A stretch of 64,000 nt of DNA, taken from Acidovorax sp. RAC01 (lineage in GTDB: Bacteria > Pseudomonadota > Gammaproteobacteria > Burkholderiales > Burkholderiaceae_C). The stretch's first letter is position 1. Each line of letters opens with the position of its first letter. The stretch covers positions 3,405,501 through 3,469,500 of the forward strand of contig NZ_CP016447.1 of NCBI RefSeq assembly GCF_001714725.1, read 5' to 3'. The notes under the pieces were generated by a model. The model saw nothing but the letters and a program-made list of their open reading frames with translations, did no database searches and was not told the origin of the DNA. This document shows, in pieces, positions 60,160 to 64,000 of this stretch. Position numbers and translations under genes: made by a program.

Positions 60160-61212
60160 TTATAGATCCATGGCCGAGCGGACCTTGATCGGCGCCTTCC
60201 TGGCGTCCGCTTCGGCTTTCTGTCTGGCAGCCTTGTCTGCGGCGGCTTTGTCTGCCGCGGCTTTTTCGGCGGCAGTTTTCTCCGTGGCGACTCTTTCTGC
60301 GGCAGCTCTTTCGGCCACTGCCTTGTCTGTAGCGGCTTTGTCTGCAGCAGCCTTCTCGGCTGCAGCCCGTTCTGCGGCGGCCTTCTCGGCCTCCAGCTGC
60401 AGGTTTTTGCGCCGCAGCGCCTCCACTTCGGCGGCCTGGGCCTGGGCCCGGGCGGCGGCTGCTGCGGCCTCGTCCGACTGCCGCCTCGCTGCCAGGGCGC
60501 GCTCGGCTTCGGCGGCCTTGTCGGCAGCCTGCCGCGCGGCCAGTTCCTTGTCGCGGTTCAGCTTCTCGCTGGTGCGTGCAGCCAGGTCCCCAGCCGGGGT
60601 CGGCTTCGTGGCTACCGCAGGGTTGGTCGCCGGTGGCGGCGCCGCGGGTGCTGGTTGTGTGGATGCCGCAGGGGGCGCCGGCCGGGCCGCAAGGGCCGCC
60701 TTGTCACTGCGCTCCCGGGCCTCTTTGGCAGCAAGCACCGCGCTTGTCAGCCTGACCTGACAGTCCCTCAGCCGGGTCTTTCCGTCCGGTGACTCCAGCG
60801 GGCCGGCCAGCGCCATCTGCGAGCCGCTTTGCGTGCCCTTCAGCCGGTACCGCCACGCCCGCCTCGGGTTGTCCTTCCAGTGGCCGCTGCCTTCCAGGGT
60901 GGTGCGCCCGGAGCGTTCGATGGAGCCATTGAACGACTCGATCACCTCGGCTGTATCGCGCCGGCCGGTGATGGCGCCAAAGGACACGTTGACCTTGATC
61001 TGGCTCACGAAGCCCTTGGGAGAGCGGCCAGCCGCCGTTTGCATGTCGCCGCACGACAGGGTGCCCTGCCATGTGCCTTCGGTGTCGTTGATCTGGCCGT
61101 GCGCTGCCCCGGAGCCCAGCATCGCGAAGACAAGGGCCAGGTTGCACAGCGCCCCGGGGCCGACGGATCCGGATGGCCCCGTCGGTGAATCTGATAGAAA
61201 TATCCAGCGCAT
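60160..61212 (-). CDS. Exported Ala/Lys/Glu-rich repeat protein, TolA-like C-terminal half
   Basis: The ATG at 61212 gives 350 residues; a start at 61272 is possible. A signal-like hydrophobic segment (GALCNLALVFAMLGSGAAHG) leads to a folded domain (DTEGTWQGTLSCGDMQTAAG, RAWRYRLKGTQSGSQMALAG, LRDCQVRL). Then comes a Pro/Ala linker and about 130 residues of A-x-E/D-K-A type helix (AAEKAAADKAATDKAVAERA). Such helices in TolA span the periplasm. It shares an operon with the membrane protein downstream. Function is unknown. Confidence 0.75.
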   Translation of the reverse strand: MRWIFLSDSPTGPSGSVGPGALCNLALVFAMLGSGAAHGQINDTEGTWQGTLSCGDMQTAAGRSPKGFVSQIKVNVSFGAITGRRDTAEVIESFNGSIERSGRTTLEGSGHWKDNPRRAWRYRLKGTQSGSQMALAGPLESPDGKTRLRDCQVRLTSAVLAAKEARERSDKAALAARPAPPAASTQPAPAAPPPATNPAVATKPTPAGDLAARTSEKLNRDKELAARQAADKAAEAERALAARRQSDEAAAAAARAQAQAAEVEALRRKNLQLEAEKAAAERAAAEKAAADKAATDKAVAERAAAERVATEKTAAEKAAADKAAADKAARQKAEADARKAPIKVRSAMDL

Positions 61213-61315
61213 GTAACCAAGTATGTCACGGCGGGTGCGGGCGGTCATCGGGTTCGGAGCCTTCCGCCGCAAGCTGTGCCATCGGTACCAGCTTGCTGGC
61301 TGCCATGCGACGCTG

Positions 61316-62008
61316 TCAGGTCGGATGGGGAAACACCACCCCTGCAGTGCCTTCCAGCCAGGCGGGCAGCTTGTCCATCACGCTGGCGAGCAGGGCACCG
61401 TTTTGCCACTGCGCTAGCCACTGCTGCACGCGCGGGCACGGCTGGGCCTGCCACCAGTCCGCATCAATCGCCGCGAACTGCCGCACAAACGGCGCAATCG
61501 CCATGTCGGCCAGCGCCGCGTGGTCGCCGCAAAGAAACGGCTGGTTTTGCAGGCGCGCCTCCAGGCCCTGCAGCCACTGCATGGCCTGGGCGCGCGATAC
61601 GGCAGGGTCCACCCCCGGGTAGCGGTTCGGGTACTTGCACCGGTCCAGCGCCTGCTTGAAGGGCCCGTCGCAGGCGGCAACCAGCGCCAGCATGTCGGCA
61701 AGGCTGCCGTGGCTGGGCACAAGCCAGCCGTGCGGGTCGTGCCGGGCCAGGGCCCAGCGCATGATGTCCAGGCTCTGGTCCAGCACCTGGCCATCGGCAA
61801 GCACCAGCACCGGCACAGTGCCTTTGGGGGAGGCCTGCAGCAGCGCAGCCGGCTTGTTGCGCAACACGACCTCACGCAATTCGCACGCCTGGCCACTCAC
61901 GGCCAGAGCCAGGCGCGCGCGCATGGCATACGGGCAGCGGCGAAAGGAATAGAGGACGGGCAGGGCGCCTGCGCCGGGCATCACCGCCGGGCTGCTGATG
62001 GCGTTCAT
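61316..62008 (-). CDS. Glutathione S-transferase-like protein
   Basis: The protein has 230 residues. The thioredoxin-fold N-terminus is LPVLYSFRRCPYAMRARLAL with a CPYA active-site motif, then SPKGTVPVLVLADGQVLDQS with the glutathione-binding region. The helical C-terminal domain (residues 90-220) has GDHAALADMAIAPFVRQF. The CPYA cysteine suggests an omega-like thiol transferase rather than a conjugating enzyme. The start overlaps the trhO stop (ATGA). Confidence 0.88.
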   Translation of the reverse strand: MNAISSPAVMPGAGALPVLYSFRRCPYAMRARLALAVSGQACELREVVLRNKPAALLQASPKGTVPVLVLADGQVLDQSLDIMRWALARHDPHGWLVPSHGSLADMLALVAACDGPFKQALDRCKYPNRYPGVDPAVSRAQAMQWLQGLEARLQNQPFLCGDHAALADMAIAPFVRQFAAIDADWWQAQPCPRVQQWLAQWQNGALLASVMDKLPAWLEGTAGVVFPHPT

Positions 62009-63003
62009 GGCGCGATGTCCCCGGTTCGTTCGTCATCAGTGCCGTGCTGGCGCGCGGGCGTGCCAGGCTGGCGGGCGCCAATGTGCTCTGCGCCGCGCAG
62101 CGCGGCCAGCTGCATCTGGCGCTCGCGTTCGGCCAGCGCGCGCTCCTGCTCGGGTGTCCGGGTGCCGTGGCAATAGGGGCAACTCACGCCCGCCACATAG
62201 TGGGGCGATTGCAGCTCGGCATCGCCCAGCGGCATGCGGCACGAACGGCACAGCTGGTGGTGGCCGGGGGCCAGGCCGTGGCCCACCGACACGCGCTCGT
62301 CGAACACGAAGCAGTCGCCGTGCCACAGGCTGTCTTCCTCGGGCACCGTTTCCAGGTATTTGAGGATGCCGCCCTCCAGGTGGAACACCTCGTCAAAGCC
62401 CTGCGACCGGAGCAGTGCGGTGGATTTCTCGCAGCGGATGCCGCCGGTGCAGAACATGGCCACGCGCGGCTTGTGGGCCAGCAGGCCGCCGGGCTGGCTC
62501 TCACGCGCCACCCACGCCGGGAACTCGGCAAACGCGCGCGTGTGCGGGTTCACGGCGCGCTCGAAGGTGCCGATACCCACCTCGTAGTCATTGCGGGTGT
62601 CCACCACCACCACAGCAGGGTCGGCGATCAGGGCATTCCAGTCTTCGGGCTTGACGTAGGTACCGGCGTTGCGTGCGGGGTTCAGGCCCGGCACGCCCAG
62701 CGTGACGATTTCGCGCTTGAGGCGCACCCGCATCCGGTAGAACGGCATGCGCGTGGCATAGGCCTCCTTGTGCTGCAGGCGGGCAAACCGCATATCGCCA
62801 TGCAGCCATGCCAGCACAGCACGCACACCGGGTTCCTCACCGGCGATGGTGCCGTTGATGCCCTCCGGTGCCAGCAACAGCATGCCCCGGACACCCTGGG
62901 CGTCGCACAGATCCTGCAGCGGCGAGCGCAGCTGCGCGCAGTCGGGCAGGTCCACAAACTGGTAGAGCGCAACCGTGAGAAATCGGGGTGTGACAGGGTC
63001 CAC
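62005..63003 (-). CDS. trhO: tRNA uridine(34) hydroxylase (rhodanese-like)
   Basis: A GTG at 63003 gives 332 residues; a GTG at 63069 is the alternative. VALYQFVDLPDCAQLRSPLQ and LLLAPEGINGTIAGEEPGVR are the N-terminal domain. The rhodanese domain has the catalytic cysteine in AMFCTGGIRCEKSTALLRS. Zinc-like cysteines follow in CRSCRMPLGD and VSCPYCHG. It hydroxylates U34 of certain tRNAs as the first step to cmo5U. It heads a two-gene operon with the GST-like gene. Confidence 0.93.
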   Translation of the reverse strand: MDPVTPRFLTVALYQFVDLPDCAQLRSPLQDLCDAQGVRGMLLLAPEGINGTIAGEEPGVRAVLAWLHGDMRFARLQHKEAYATRMPFYRMRVRLKREIVTLGVPGLNPARNAGTYVKPEDWNALIADPAVVVVDTRNDYEVGIGTFERAVNPHTRAFAEFPAWVARESQPGGLLAHKPRVAMFCTGGIRCEKSTALLRSQGFDEVFHLEGGILKYLETVPEEDSLWHGDCFVFDERVSVGHGLAPGHHQLCRSCRMPLGDAELQSPHYVAGVSCPYCHGTRTPEQERALAERERQMQLAALRGAEHIGARQPGTPARQHGTDDERTGDIAP

Positions 63004-63132
63004 AGGCGGGGCTTCGCAGGGGCAAAAACGCCCGATGATACCGGCCGCTATTCGATGGGATGCAGGCACGACAACGGTGCCGCAGGGGTGATGGACGGGC
63101 CATCTTCGGTGGCTCTTTTCTGGTGACTTGCA

Positions 63133-63373
63133 ACTAGCGCCTCATCGCCACCATCAAGATTCCGGAAGCATCGCCCAAGCGGCGCCACCTGAAAAACGTG
63201 CCTTAAGACGCTGGCGGGCCACCACGAGCACACTGGCTGGCTGCGGCCTGAAGCGCGACCCGATGTCGGTGCAGGCGCGCATCGTGGGCATCACCGACAT
63301 CTTCGAAGCGCTGACCGCCGCCAACCGCACGAGGCCGCAGCTGCACGCGGCGTCAAGTGCCGTCATTTTGTGA
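63133..63373 (+). pseudogene. Remnant of an HD-GYP-type phosphohydrolase gene
   Basis: Pieces of one protein appear in different frames: ATIKIPEASPKRRHLKNVP (stop follows), then LAGHHEHTGW, then GLKRDPMSVQARIVGITDIF and EALTAANR. Order and sequence match the HD-GYP helix with its HHE motif and the ADIFEALTA segment. At least two frameshifts and the loss of both ends show it is dead. It lies between trhO and the porin. Confidence 0.7.
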
Positions 63374-63386
63374 ATGCCCCATAAAA

Positions 63387-63421
63387 AATGTCCGACCCAG
63401 CAGGATGCCGAATCGGACATT
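63387..63421 (-). terminator. Terminator of the porin gene
   Basis: AATGTCCGA/TCGGACATT arms (63387-63395 / 63413-63421) are followed on the minus strand by TTTTTATG. It lies about 90 bp after the porin stop. Confidence 0.75.
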
Positions 63422-63510
63422 TCGGTATTCGCGAAGCCCTGCTTCTACTTTCCGATAACTTGGAGTAATAAAAAATCCCGTTTAAATTGCCTGTTCGTCA
63501 GCTCCCTTCT

Positions 63511-64000
63511 TTAAAAAGAATAACGCAGACCTGCGCCGATAGCGGTCAGTTTTGCTCCGTTGCCGATGCCCCCCAGGCCGCCCGCATCGTAGTCATAGCG
63601 TGCCCTGTTCCCGTTTCGCAGTACCGAGACAAAAGTATCGAAGACCAATTCTTTGCTGATTGCGTAGTTGTACGCAAGCACGATTTGGCGCATGCCGGTA
63701 TTAGCCCCATTCAAGGCCGTGCCATTGGCTAGGCTGCCAGAAATGTTTCCGGCTGATCCGAAGCCACCATAAACCGCGTGTTTGCCAAAGTTGTGTTTCG
63801 CACCGACGACCCAACCCGACTTTGAAAGTGAACGGCGCGCCGTACCGGTGGCTGTATCGTCGGAATATTCCTGTCGGTCAAAGGTAATCGCGACGATAGT
63901 GCTGGTAGGCAGCGTGTATCGTGCGCCTACGCGGAACACCTTGTCGCTCGTCTTTGATCCCGCGCCGGCATTCAATGTCTGCTTGTCATTGCGCAGTTCG
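63511..64000 (-). CDS. Gram-negative trimeric porin, C-terminal part (cut by window edge)
   Basis: The frame is open to the end of the window, so only the last 160 or so residues are seen. Alternating beta-strands (VFRVGARYTLPTSTIVAITF, GWVVGAKHNFGKHAVYGGFG, IVLAYNYAISKELVFDTFVS) end in GAGLRYSF. The terminal Phe is the BAM recognition residue of betaproteobacterial porins. Lower GC than its neighbours is usual for porin genes. No start can be assigned. Confidence 0.88.
   Translation of the reverse strand, partial: ELRNDKQTLNAGAGSKTSDKVFRVGARYTLPTSTIVAITFDRQEYSDDTATGTARRSLSKSGWVVGAKHNFGKHAVYGGFGSAGNISGSLANGTALNGANTGMRQIVLAYNYAISKELVFDTFVSVLRNGNRARYDYDAGGLGGIGNGAKLTAIGAGLRYSF

Noticed and set aside
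60180..60590. Tandem DNA repeat or CRISPR-like pattern
   Set aside because: The periodicity comes from coding for an Ala/Lys/Glu helix; units are imperfect, with no spacers.

Overview
The window is high-GC chromosomal DNA of a Gram-negative betaproteobacterium, most likely a member of the Comamonadaceae close to Acidovorax. The evidence is codon use, the protein families (CysB-type and Bug-type proteins, a trimeric porin, a GGDEF/EAL protein, chemoreceptors) and two interspersed intergenic repeat families of a type I associate with this family. I see no phage, IS element, CRISPR array, rRNA or tRNA gene.

Layout. (1) 1-11.5 kb: organosulfur scavenging. It holds the end of ssuB, the molbindin ssuF, a flavin monooxygenase and a TauD-type dioxygenase, then a divergent transporter set (two binding proteins, two permeases, one ATPase), a Cys-type sulfatase and a CysB/Cbl-like regulator. 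(2) 11.9-24.1 kb: an arsenosugar-type biosynthesis locus of 13 co-oriented genes plus a divergent methylthioadenosine phosphorylase. The genes are a PhnCDE-like transporter, a metallophosphoesterase, a DUF3047 protein, two arsenosugar-family glycosyltransferases, a VTT/flavoprotein fusion, radical SAM ArsS, an ECF sigma factor with a zinc anti-sigma protein, and a FAD oxidoreductase. Four promoter-like sites of identical architecture (GTGTAAGAA-N15-CGACCAAGC) precede four transcription units here, which makes the locus look like one sigma-factor regulon. (3) 24.2-29.1 kb: a lipoprotein, a nuclease/helicase pair behind a consensus LexA box, and two lower-GC unknown genes. (4) 29.3-32.8 kb: an MFS exporter and an arsR-arsC-acr3 operon.

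(5) 33-41.9 kb: a GNAT acetyltransferase, a tartrate/glycerate module (Bug protein, ttuD, ttuC, LysR), and assorted metabolic genes. (6) 42.3-53.5 kb: signalling genes. These are a GGDEF(degenerate)-EAL protein, azoreductase with its LysR regulator, an HDOD protein and three chemoreceptor genes, the third broken by an in-frame TGA. (7) 53.7-59.3 kb: an RBBP9-like hydrolase, the sulfate transporter sbp-cysT-cysW-cysA, and dsbB. (8) 59.3-64 kb: two envelope-type proteins, a GST-like protein, the tRNA hydroxylase trhO, a decayed HD-GYP remnant and the 3' end of a porin.

The sulfur genes at both ends suggest an organism that imports sulfate and switches to sulfonates and sulfate esters. Two separate arsenic-related modules, efflux and arsenosugar-type biosynthesis, lie within about 10 kb of each other. 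All functions are inferred from the sequence by eye; no database search was run.
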